Positions 34,543 to 45,501 of a DNA stretch of 64,000 nucleotides are shown here, piece by piece. The position numbers and the translations under genes are program-made. The stretch lies in NCBI RefSeq assembly GCF_002865645.1, contig NW_020194684.1, positions 1,209,308 to 1,273,307 on the forward strand, read 5' to 3'. The notes below the pieces were generated by a model, which saw only the letters and a program-made list of their open reading frames with translations, made no database searches and was not told the origin of the DNA. Source of the stretch: Hyaloscypha bicolor E. Taxonomy: Eukaryota > Ascomycota > Leotiomycetes > Helotiales > Hyaloscyphaceae. Every line of letters starts with the position of its first letter. The first letter of the stretch is position 1.

Positions 34543-36189
34543 TCAATCCAAGAATATTTCCACCTGGTACATCTCACTTTTACATATTGTCGGTACGAAA
34601 ACCTTCTTGGCGATGTGCGACAACTTGAAAGTGTGCCCAGCCGCTTCCAATGTTACAAAGCCCTGCAGTGGAATGCCGAAATATTCCAAGTCTTCCAGAG
34701 CCCAAGGTATGAAATCGTTCTGTTCACGCTCCAGTTCTGATACAAGACGATTGATTGAAATTGGATCACATGTCGACAGGTTGACCAGAGTGCTCACTAG
34801 GTACTTTTGCCGGCAATTCCAGCCGAAACAAGCAAAGAAGCATGATACAGGGACGTGCTGTCCATCCAACCGAAGGGTTCCTTCAATGGTTATAGCACAC
34901 CAACCGTCGTGTGTACTTTCTGTGCTAAAGAACACTTCATCTTGGCTGTCACGATGGCTCGGCGGGTTGGCATTGTAAACCACTAAGCCGGGTGGAAGAC
35001 AAATTCGTATGGCAGAGACACGCCTACTAATAACAAGATCATCATCAGGACTTGGAAATCCGTCTTGAAGAGGACATGGGCTTTCGGGGAGTTTTGAAAG
35101 AATGTATATCGTTCTGAAGCGGTACCGGTTGCCAGATTCTGGAGTAACAGTCGCAAGCGACGACGGGTGGTCCCGAATGAACAAGTCCGCACCGCATTTT
35201 CTCAGATAGATAGCAAGGCTGGAGTTGCTCTGACCTTCAGTAGAGCAGTCGAGACATAAGACATAATGGCAGCCTTGTGAATTTTTGATTGACAATCCGA
35301 TTAGGCCCGCTGGCATTCGGATACCCCGGTTTGTGACAGAAAAGTCAGCGTGAAATCGGGTCTCTTTCGATCGGATTATATGTCTGCAACTGGAAAATAG
35401 CTTCGGGGATTTGGCAAGAGCTCCCGAATATCGACGGCTGTGTCGTTCATCCTGGTCTGGCACCGCCTTCCAGGCGAAAATGCTAAGGTCGCAAATGCTC
35501 CTGATGATCTCTTCCTGGAGGCGTGTAAACGCCTTTGAGCCCTCTCCATATATCAACGGCATGTTGACGCTGAATATCCCAAGCAGACAGTAGGCCATAT
35601 CTTCCTCCCTAGTAGTTTGTCTGTACGATGCCCATGACATTCTCGTGGCGACGGTAACAGAAGACAAAGGCGTGGTATGATTCAAAACCAGTACACCAAT
35701 GCCTGTAATTGAAGATACTTCCTCCATGAGATCTTTTTTGTTACCTATGAAGCCCCAATTTTGGTCGAAAAAGTTAATGTTCGTCGGCGCAATCAGCTCT
35801 TGCAGTGTCCATCCTCGGGTGAACCAACGACAACTCTTCAGTGTCCTCGAAAGATCCGTAAAAGGTCTCAAGTCGGATAGATAGGCATAACAGATAAGAG
35901 AATCTTTGTACCATTGAAACATAGAATTAATGGCTTCGGAGAGTTCGACGCTGCTGGATTTATCGATGCAGCAGGTATCCACCCATACATATGCGATACC
36001 CTCTACCTTGGCCAACTTGCACGCCATCTCAATTTTACTGTAGCCTCTCTTTGTTCTTGCTGATCCTGCCATCATTTCCTGGTATGAAACTTCGCCTTCT
36101 TCCCATGTATGAGAAAGGAGGCCATAGGGAGGTGTGCTTGATCCAACGAACTCGCATATCGTCAGCGTGGATGTAGAGATAAGCCGCAT
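34543..36189 (-). CDS. HET-domain incompatibility protein, intact, 548 aa
   Basis: One exon from ATG (36189) to stop, with no RIP damage. The HET domain fills the N-terminal half. YGLLSHTWEEGEVSYQEM is at residues 22-39 and KLAKVEGIAYVWVDTCCIDK at 58-77. SSSVELSEAINSMFQWYKD follows at 78-96 and CRWFTRGWTLQELIAP at 120-135, then SWASYRQTTREEDMAYCLLG at 185-204 and NMPLIYGEGSKAFTRLQEEI at 209-228. This is the HET-E/HET-D lineage, whose domain induces cell death after fusion with an incompatible strain. Residues 240-548 have no NACHT or WD40 repeats, only a beta-rich tail found in short HET proteins, so no partner-sensing module is visible. The start fits the usual family opening (MRLI.T.T). It is the only clearly live gene in the window and sits 400 bp from RIP-ed hAT DNA. 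Confidence 0.9.
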   Translation of the reverse strand: MRLISTSTLTICEFVGSSTPPYGLLSHTWEEGEVSYQEMMAGSARTKRGYSKIEMACKLAKVEGIAYVWVDTCCIDKSSSVELSEAINSMFQWYKDSLICYAYLSDLRPFTDLSRTLKSCRWFTRGWTLQELIAPTNINFFDQNWGFIGNKKDLMEEVSSITGIGVLVLNHTTPLSSVTVATRMSWASYRQTTREEDMAYCLLGIFSVNMPLIYGEGSKAFTRLQEEIIRSICDLSIFAWKAVPDQDERHSRRYSGALAKSPKLFSSCRHIIRSKETRFHADFSVTNRGIRMPAGLIGLSIKNSQGCHYVLCLDCSTEGQSNSSLAIYLRKCGADLFIRDHPSSLATVTPESGNRYRFRTIYILSKLPESPCPLQDGFPSPDDDLVISRRVSAIRICLPPGLVVYNANPPSHRDSQDEVFFSTESTHDGWCAITIEGTLRLDGQHVPVSCFFACFGWNCRQKYLVSTLVNLSTCDPISINRLVSELEREQNDFIPWALEDLEYFGIPLQGFVTLEAAGHTFKLSHIAKKVFVPTICKSEMYQVEIFLD

Positions 36190-36243
36190 GTTCGTTAGAT
36201 TTGTGAGGGGTATCAGTTCTCCTTAAATCTTGGAAATTGCGAC

Positions 36244-36360
36244 TCAAGTTTCTCGATGGGGTTTGTGTTTCTTCGTAATTTGACAGGATGCACATCGGGG
36301 GTTTGCACAGTTGGAACACAAATCCTCTTCTATGGAAATTCCAGCAGTTTCGCAAGAGCA
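36244..36360 (-). other. Cys-rich 38-codon frame just upstream of the HET gene
   Basis: After a plausible splice acceptor (TTTAG) the frame reads CSCETAGISIEEDLCSNC then ANPRCASCQITKKHK and stops 55 bp before the HET start. The C-x-C, C-x2-C and C-x2-C spacing resembles the small zinc-binding heads of some fungal proteins. It could be a leader exon of the HET transcript, a short upstream ORF or the relic of another gene. An ATG-led 14-codon frame (MASFERASINYFRF) lies farther upstream at about 36526-36485. Confidence 0.3.
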
Positions 36361-36361
36361 C

Positions 36362-36975
36362 TAAATTGAAAAGTTAGAATCTAGAAACCCGATTATTGTT
36401 GAAGGTCTCGGTTTGACGAACACATTTCCAAGTCCAAGAATATTTGCGGATCGGCCGAGGGACCTGTTGCAAGATTAAAAGACCTTAGAATCGAAAATAA
36501 TTAATAGAAGCTCTCTCGAAACTTGCCATTGTGCGGAAGAAGTGATTGTTTTGATGGTTAGATGCTTGGTCGAGGAGGGATGGAAAGAAAATCGTGATTT
36601 GCGTTTCAGTATCCTTCTTTTGATTTTGTTTGGGTGCAACAATCAGTAGAATTTGGTGCCCAAGAAGGTTTAGGCTGCAACAAAATTGGTGCCCAAGGCA
36701 AGCCACGGCGCCAGATCTGCCATTTCCGTAATTAGTGGCTTATCCAATAGCGCTAGAAGAGTCCTGACTTGGGATCGGATTGGCGCCTCAGTATTGCAAA
36801 ATTGTGCGAACACATTTCCCGAGGCCCACCCGAACACGCTGCTTTTACCGAGCCGATAGGTGATGCCTTACGAGCCTGGTATCGATATGTCTGTGGATTA
36901 TAGGGCCTAAGCGAGCGCACACAACTATCCAAAAACACACTCAAAATAGACCCTCTAACCACCCTTCCTATACGC
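36362..36975. other. GC-normal upstream flank of the HET gene
   Basis: Probable promoter and leader of the HET gene. No gene recognised; the minus-strand frame at 36753-36977 has no known motif. RIP composition resumes near 36980. Confidence 0.4.
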
Positions 36976-38060
36976 AATTATATTCCTGGTAAAGAGATAC
37001 TTACTAAGTACAAAGAGGCTATTCGCCAGCTTTATAAATAAGCCAAGTTTATACCTGCTCACCTTGCAGTTCTATATTATATAAGCGAATTAATAATAAA
37101 TTATATTCTTTACTATAATTAAATTACTCGCATATATTCTAATTATATTAGCAGGCCTTATTTACTTAATAATACACAAGTTAATTGGATAATTAAGTAA
37201 TTAAGCGAGATATATAGGTAGCGGATCTTGGATTAGATGGGGTTATATAATAAATTAGGCCTTAAATACTTGTATACTAGCTTAAGTAATAAAGGTATTT
37301 CAGATATATTACTTACTAAAAGCCCTATCTTATTACTAACCAAGTTTATATATAATTCCTTTAGATAATAATATATATATTTTAGTATTTGAAATAGAGA
37401 AAGATTCTCTAATTAGATAAGGTTATATTTTTAATTAGAAAAAAATAGTAAAGAAAAAAGTAATAAGAAAAAGAAGGAAATAAACTTATCTTATATATAT
37501 TTAGTACTAGTTTTATTAAAGCTATATAACTTCTATTAATATATGAAATGTAATTAAATATAGTTATAAGAGTTCCTTACTATTTATTTAGAGTTTTAAT
37601 AAATTAGAAGCCTTTATTTAAGCCAATTATCTAATATAAATCCTTATACTATATATCCAGAATTTTATAAATAATTTCGCAATAATTACTTACTAACTCA
37701 ATCTTATAATAGAGCCTCTTTTAATAGAAAATAATAACTTTATTTATAAATATAAATCTGAGCGAAATTGCTATATAAAATAGAAAATAGCTTACGGAAT
37801 TATTCTTATATCTTATCTATTAATTTTATCTAATATAAATTCTATTAAGAAATACTAGTATTAGATAAAGCAAAAATTATATTACTAGAGGTATTAATTA
37901 ATAAATAAGAAAGAGATATAAGCTATAATAAAAGAGAAATAAAATACAATTTTATAAAAACAAATTAATAATTTAATAAATAAATAAAAGTATTAGATTT
38001 ATATATTTATAAAATAATTTAAATGAGTTACTTCTAATTAAATACTATAATTATATAAAA
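36976..38060 (+). pseudogene. Tc1/mariner-like transposase fragment
   Basis: The plus frame from 36976 reads YIPGKEILTKYKEAIRQLYK, then AKFIPAHLAVLYYIS, IINYILYYN, NNTQVNWIIK, LYNKLGLKYLYTSLSN. This is the pattern of the tandem helix-turn-helix DNA-binding domains of Tc1-like transposases. Beyond 37300 the frame is too degraded to confirm the DDE domain. No terminal repeats found. Confidence 0.5.
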
Positions 38061-39340
38061 TTGCAATAGTTATATATTTGCTTAAAGCCTATAATTTATA
38101 AATATATTAATATTAAGCTTATTAAATAAGTAATTACCCGAAGGCCTTAATTAGATAAATATTTATCTAATATCTATTTCTTTATTTTTATATTTAAGAA
38201 ATAAGAAACTTTTCTTATAATATAAAATATATATATTATTTAAATTCAGAATAGTTCTTTTTCTCTATAGTTTTACTTTTCTTAATTATTATTAACTATA
38301 TTAATAAAAGATATAAATAAACTAAATATTTATTTTATCTTATATAATTATATATAGAAATAGTAAACTTTATATTTTATATATTTTATATTATATAATA
38401 TATTTAAGTTTATATAAAATAAATATAAATATAATATAATTTATATATAAAGGAAAGTATAATTTAAATATATAGTTCTAATAATTATTTTCAAATACCC
38501 GAAAATTCAAGTTATTATACTAATTTAGAAAGCTCTAAAAGCCCTGAAAATTAGTACTAATTCTTTTCTACAACTTCTATAAGCCCTAAAGTATATTTTA
38601 AATTATACTCTAAATCTCTAGAATAGCCTTAAATATAAATCTGTTTTTATATACTAAAATTTTATTAAAGGCTCTATAAATTTCTATTTTCTTTTAAAAG
38701 CTTTACTAAATATTAGCTAGTATATTAGCTTATTAAATAGTAATTAATTCCCTAGTAATAAAAGTATTAATAATAGAAAGTTTCTTATTATAAAGATTTA
38801 AAATTACTAAAAGACTATATTACTTTTAAATTAGATATAATATATTTTATATCGGACTAATATATTAAATAAAGTATTTAGAAACTATAATTATATACTT
38901 TATATAATATATTCGAGTTATAATATAAAGTATTATCTCTAGTTATATATAACTTATATAAGTTTTCTTAAAGGTTTTAATTTTCGAGTTACTTTATATA
39001 ACTATTTATTTTACTTCTATTATTTATTTAACCGGGCTTATCTAGTTCTTACTAAATATATTTATTAGATAAAAGAAAGTAATATATAAAACCTAGTAAT
39101 ATATAAATTTTTTGCTATATATATAGAATTATAGAGTTTTAGCCTATTATAACCCCTATTTTCCCTATAAATTATAATTAGTAGCCTTTATTTTCTAATT
39201 AATTATATTCTAGTAATTAGCTTTAAATCTTTATATTATTTTTTATACTTATTTTTTTAAGGCTTATTTAGTCTAGTATGCCTTATATTAATTATTCGAG
39301 CTTTATTCTTATTATCTGTCTTAATATTCTTTCTCTCTTA
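38061..39340. other. AT-rich RIP sequence, unidentified
   Basis: CA/TG depleted; no conserved protein text that I can name and no repeat matching elsewhere in the window. Confidence 0.4.
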
Positions 39341-39364
39341 CTCTATTCTTTTATCTGCTATTAA

Positions 39365-39486
39365 CTATTTATACTAGTAAGAGTATACTTCCCGTATTAT
39401 AAAAGAGGCTTGCTTGGCTTCTATAATATAATATTTATATATCTTTATATATAAATTTATTAGTAATTTATATTATATAAATGAAA
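39365..39486 (+). repeat. Left inverted repeat of piggyBac
   Basis: Begins CTATTTATACTAGTAAGAGT directly after TTAA and matches the right end in reverse complement, with mainly transition differences. Confidence 0.85.
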
Positions 39487-39869
39487 TTATATCTAGAAGT
39501 TCTACTACTTATATATATATATAATAAGCAATTCTTCTAGCCTATTTTCTAGCCTATCTTTAGGGCCTATAGGTGGAAAATACCCTCAATTACTTGAAAA
39601 TATACTTCTTAGACTTGGACTAATTATAACGGCTGGTGTTACATGGTTAATACGGACGTGGTTTTAGCCAAAGGGGTTGGTTTTAGCTAAGGTTCCAAGC
39701 TATAGTTCAAATCAAGCTCGCTTCCAAAGCTCGGCGTTTCAGTGGTCTTGGCTATATCTACTTATCTACTGCCACACCTCACTCCTTTCTCCTTAGCTTT
39801 AAATTCTCAAGATATAGGAAATCATTAATCTTTGAGCCTCGTTCCATTACTCTATTCCTGCCGTTATAC

Positions 39870-41500
39870 TAATTACAGACGTCCATTTTAAGCCTTTTTA
39901 GCCCGAACCTAAGCAGTTTATATAAGCGATTCTATCTCCTACCTTCTCTCTAAAACTATATCTATTCGATTACTTTAGCCTATTCTTTACTTCCGAGCTC
40001 TTTTATATAATTACTACGAATACTAATTAATATACGAGCCTATAAAGAATATATATAGTAGAGGAAAGGGCCCGGGAATAGTTAGATTTACTAGTAGAGG
40101 AGTTATATATATTTCTTGGTACTATTATATATATAGGAGTCTATACTAAGCCTTAAATTAAGATATACTAGAATTCAGACTTTAATAATGGTTTTTTATA
40201 CTTAATTACAAGCTATATATTATGTAATTACTTTAAGTAAATCAAGTAGTATTACTATATTTCGTGCCTTATAAATAATAAACAGAATAGAAATTACTTA
40301 TCTTCTAATAAGGTCTAGTAATATAAGCTTAAACCTCTTACTTCCTCTATTCAAGCTTTCTCTTAATAATATTACTTGCCTTTATCTAAAGTAAGTATTA
40401 ATAAGCTTATAGTTTAGTACTTTAAAAGATATATTTCTTTAATTTTTATTCTGCTATTTCTTTATTTTACTACTTTACTAATTATTCTAGATTCTTATAT
40501 ATATATAAGATACCCAAGAAGCTAATTAAATAAAAGTATAAGATTTATAGACTTGCAAATTACGGATATATATATAATTAGACTTAAAGCTCTAGAAAGA
40601 AAGAATTATAAAAAATAGTTCTTTATTTTATTTTTATAAATACTAGTTCTCTTATATAAAACCTAGTACTTTCCCTCTTATATTATTATTTAATAATATA
40701 TCTCGATAATTACTTTACTTTTATATCTTTATTTTTAGAGCTATAAACTTATAAATTTGGTATTATAGGTACTATCTGCCTATATAAGCTATTTCCTTCT
40801 AATTTATTAGTAATTAAAAATCGATTTGCAAAGAAACTAGAATAAAATATACTTCTTATTATAGTAGTTTAGAATATATTTTATTTAGCTTAATAGAATA
40901 ATAGTATTATCCTAGCTTTAAGTAATATTTATATTATAAATAAAGTAAAAGGCTTTTATATTAAGGAAAAGAGACGTCCTATAAAGACATTTATAAATAG
41001 GCAAATTATACGAGATATTTTTTAGTAATTTACTAATAAAGAAGCTTCTAATTTCTTGCTTTATTAATAATTATAATTAGAATATAAGAGATATAGACCT
41101 TATAAATTAATTCAGGAAGATATATAAAACCTATAGGGCTATCTTTAGGAACTAGTAGCCCTTATTTTACTAGCTAATTAATATAGCCTGTATTAATAGA
41201 TATAGGCTATATTAATTATATATAAAATAAGGGCATTCTCTTATATACTTGTAATTTAGAGTCGAGCTTTATTATAAGCTTTTAGGGTATTCTGAAAAGG
41301 TAAAGCTATAGGGCTTGCAGATAGAATTAGAGAATAAGAGAGTATTTAATTCTAATCTCTAGTATTTATACTATTAGGAAAAGTATACTAGAGATATATA
41401 TATATAGTATTTATATAAATAAAGGTACTAAAAGGTCCTTAAAAAAGCTATAAAAGAGAGAGCAAACCGGTTAATAAAAGAATATATATTCTATAAAGTG
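39870..41500 (+). pseudogene. piggyBac transposase (DDE_Tnp_1_7)
   Basis: With RIP stops masked the frame reads LYLFDYFSLFFTSELFYII (the DYF.LFFT.ELF opening), LYIFLGTIIYIGVY (LWIFLGILIYMGVH), YYLPLSKVSINKLIVQYFKR (SIDEAMV.F.GR) and later a DNLFT-type region followed by RPIKTFINRQIIRDIF. Acidic catalytic residues appear as Asn or are lost, as RIP would do. It would have cut and pasted the element at TTAA sites; it is dead now. Confidence 0.78.
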
Positions 41501-41532
41501 AACCTATATAAGAAGAGGAAATACTAAATACT

Positions 41533-41654
41533 ATTTCATTTCCCTTATATATATTACTAATAAATTTATATATAAAGATATATAAATATTATACTATAGA
41601 AGCCAAGCAAGCCCTTCTATAATACGGGAAGTATATTCTTACTAGTATAAGTAG
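41533..41654 (-). repeat. Right inverted repeat of piggyBac
   Basis: The reverse complement begins CTACTTATACTAGTAAGAAT before TTAA at 41655-41658 and continues through GGCTTGCTTGGCTTCTATAG. Confidence 0.85.
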
Positions 41655-41658
41655 TTAA

Positions 41659-43880
41659 TAGCAGATAAAGAAATAGTAATTTTCCTATATTTCTAAATAA
41701 TCTTATTAGCTTCTTCTTTTCTAACTAAATACTTCTTTTCTATAAGGCCCAGATCTAGTATCTTTTATTTAGTAAAAGTACTAGATAAAATTAATTTCTC
41801 TAATATTACTTTTCCTTTTTTTATATATATAAAACTAAAAAAGTAATAGATATATTATTTATTAATTATATTATATAATTTTTAATATAATTAATGCCCT
41901 GTTTTTATATATATAATATTAATAATATAGGCTAATTTGTCTAGTTTTTATAAATAGAAATATAGAATAATAAAATAGTAAAATTAGAAAAATAAAATAA
42001 AATTAGTAAAGAATATTATAGAAGAAAAGTTAGAGTTTATAAATACTTTAAAAGCTTTTTATATTTCTTTATTTTTATAGAACTTTAAATAAGTTAAGAG
42101 ATATTAATTTAGTTTTCTTAAAAAAAGAAATTATAATATATTAGCTTTTAAAAACCTTATTTTAAAACCTTTAGAAAATTACAAAAAAATCTCTTAATAA
42201 AGCTTCTTTTAAAACTAGTATTTTAAAGATTAGAAAATAATAATATTAAATAATTAAAAAAGATAGATTATATATATAAATAATTTAAAAAATTAAATAT
42301 ATTTTTTCTAGTAAAAATATAAAAATTTATTAAATAAAACAGAACTATATTTATTAAAAATCAAGATCTTATAGGTATTTATTTATAAAAAAGAATAATA
42401 CTTAATAAAGTATTTGAGATATTATAAATTCTAGTAATTATTTATAAAACTAATAAGAAAATATATAAATTTAATATTACTATTAAATATTTATAGAAAG
42501 TATTTATAAAAATAATATATATAGAAACTTTTCTTTTATTATAATTAATTATAGCTATAATTATAATTAATTATCGATTATTTAAATTAGTATTATATAT
42601 TATTTTATAATTTTATAATATATATATATATAATATTTCCTATTATTATTCTAATTTAAAAGCTATTTTTATTAAAATTAATTATTTTCTTTTCTTTTAT
42701 ATTTATTAAAATTAATAAAATACTTTTTAATATTCTTTATAATATATATATTTAGACATTTTATAAATATTAGTTTCTCTCGAATTTATTTTAGAAATTC
42801 TTAATTATAGGTAATTCAGGCTTATATCTATTTATAAGATATAGAGAAATTAATATTACTAGTATTATAATAAACTAGCCTGGAAATATTTGTTTAAATC
42901 GCTTTTAGATTAAAACTTTACTTAAAGATATAGAATATTAAGAAATAATTTCTTAAAGATTTATTTTATAATACTAAAAGTTTTTTATTATATTTATTCC
43001 GAGAGTTATTTATAGAATAATTTTTTTACCGGGCTACTAATTAATTATATAAAGCCCTAAAATAGACTGCAGTTTTTATTTCTTTAAATCTAGAATCTTA
43101 ATTTATAGCTTTATAAGCTCTAGTAATTTGCTTTTTAATAGCTTCTGCTTTAGATAATATTTTAATAAATTAAAAAGTTAATAATAGAGAAATAGAGAAA
43201 AATGTATATATTACTGGTTTTTATATATTGCTTTTTTAATTTAATAAATATATTAAATAAGAATTAAGTAAGCCTAGCTAAATAAGTAATAAATTTTTCT
43301 TATAAAAAAGTATTTTCCAAACATTTTTTTAATTAGCTATTATTTACTTTTCAAGTTTAATTTATTATAATTTATATATATAAAAAGATTAATTTTATTT
43401 ATATATATTAATATATTTAACTTTATTTTATAATTCTTTATATTTATATAATAATTCTTATAAAATCTATTTTCTTTTCTATTTTCAAATATCTCTTTTA
43501 AATTATTTTTTAATATAATTATTATATATTTTTTTTTTCTAATATTTATTTTATATAATAAATTCTATAATAAATCGAAACCCGATTTATATATTTGGCT
43601 AGAAGCCTTTACTAAATTATATAATAAAAGCCGGAGCCTTTATTATATAATATATTTCTTCGAATTAATAAAGTAATTATATATTATTTAGAAAGCTTAA
43701 ATATTTTAAGGAATATAGTTCTATTTCTTTTTATTTTTTTTATTTTTTTTATTTTTAGAGAATTCTATTTAGTTAATTAAACTACTAGTTTTCTTTATAT
43801 AAAGGCCTGGCTTATAATATTAGAATTCTCTTTCTTTTATTTTTATTAATTAGAGATTATATATATATAAAGCTAGAAAT
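41659..43880. other. AT-rich RIP sequence, unidentified
   Basis: Very low GC with no conserved motif. It may hold the 5' LTR and leader of gypsy element C near its right end, but no second LTR copy is available for comparison. Confidence 0.4.
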
Positions 43881-45248
43881 AAGAAGTATTTAAATCTATA
43901 TATAGAAAATAAAACTTAAAGCAAATAAAGCTAGAAATAGACTTTATTTAAAATTACTTATAAAGCTAATACTTTAATAAGACTTTAGAGTATATAAAAG
44001 CTAATAATAGGAAATACCTAAAACTATATATAGAAGTTAAAGTACTAATTTAATTAGTTAATATTAGGGATTATTTGGGTTTTCCTGAATCTAGCTTAAA
44101 AAAAGAAAACTACTAGATCTCTCTTTTATATAAAGATTTAGAAGTAATATTTCTAGTAATTAAATAAATAAATAAATAGCTATATAAGACTAAAATAATA
44201 AATAAAGCTCTTTAATAGCTATAAGAAGCTTTTATAATATAGTTCTAATAGTTATTAAAGCTAGCTATATAATAAGTAAACTCGATAATAAATTTATAGT
44301 TAAAGAATTATTTAAATAAATAGACCTGGCTTTCTATAATTCGTAAAAATAATAAAAGGTTTTAAAAGAGTTAAATCGAATTTAGTAAAAATTAATTCCT
44401 TTAAGCAAATTCTTAAGCGATTTTAATTACTTAATTCTAGAGGCAAAGAAATAAAAATAGTAAAATAAGATTAAAAAAGAATATATTAAGACTACTATTA
44501 TAACTAAGCTTATAAAAGAAATAGTAAAAATAAAGAAAAAAGAATTATATAAGAAATACTATTTCTAGTTATAAATAATTAATAACTAGTTAGCTAAAAT
44601 TAAAAATATAAAAGCCTGCTATTTAAACTAGTTAAATAAGAAGCCCAAAAGCCCTTTTCTGTCTAGAGCTGCTTTACCTATCTAGCTAATAAAGTAAAAG
44701 CCTATTATAAGTAATATAAGATAATAGTTAAAAAGTATTTCTAATTAAGCTTCTCGGAATAAAATTAATTAGTAAAAGAGGAAAGAATTTTGCTTTTAAT
44801 ATAATTAAAAAAATTATTTTTTATATAATTATTAAATAAAACTATATCTGAGCTTCTTTTCTCGAGCTAGTATATAAAGAGAAAGAAAGAAAAAGAAATA
44901 GCTAAAAGTAAAAGTAAAAAATATAAAGATATTAAGAATAGCTCTAAAAAATATAAAAGTAATTCGAGAAAAAAATATTAATATCTCGAATAAGAATAGA
45001 AATAAAAATAAAGAGAAGTTGAGTTTATTTAATTCGAGAAAAAACTAGCTTCTAATAAAAGTTACTATTAAAAATATATAGAAATAAAGTTAGATTAGTA
45101 AATTTAAAAGCAATTTCAGAAAGATATAATTAAGCCTCTTTTTCTTATATTAGTAATAATTAATAAAAAGTATTTTATATAAATTCTTATTAATACTAAA
45201 TATATATATTATAAAATAATTAATTCTTATTTTACTAATTAATATAAT

Positions 45249-45501
45249 TATTATAGTTATTATAATATATAGTATTAGTAGAAATTAGACTAGAATTAGC
45301 TAGATATATAAAGTTAAAATCGGGAGATATAAGTTAAGGTTATATATTATAAGCTTGAGCTAATATATAAGCCTATATATAGCTTGTAATTATTTAGATC
45401 CGAGGCTTCTTTAAGATTCTCTTCTCTTTTTTAGCTTTGAATTATTAGAATAAAAATAGTCTAATTCTATCTTTTAGGCTCTAGATCTTATATTTATAAT
45501 A
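45249..45501 (+). repeat. 5' LTR of element A
   Basis: 253 bp, starts TATTATAG (TG to TA by RIP) and ends TTATAATA. Shares long identical runs with 57657-57909, for example GCTTGTAATTATTTAGATCC and GAGGCTTCTTTAAGATTCTC. Preceded by ATAAT. Confidence 0.9.

Larger units (their letters stand above)
39365..41654 (+). mobile_element. piggyBac DNA transposon, 2.29 kb, RIP-inactivated
   Basis: Bounded by TTAA at 39361-39364 and 41655-41658, the exact target duplication of piggyBac. Long terminal inverted repeats of about 120 bp (39365-39486 against 41654-41533) share GCTTGCTTGGCTTCTATA and CTTTATATATAAATTTATTA. The interior holds a piggyBac transposase relic on the plus strand. Its 5' part (39540-39900) is less RIP-damaged than the rest. 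Confidence 0.85.

Noticed and set aside
34331..36176. Several plus- and minus-strand ORFs of 60-123 codons overlapping the HET gene
   Set aside because: They are frame shadows of the 548-codon HET gene, with no domain of their own.
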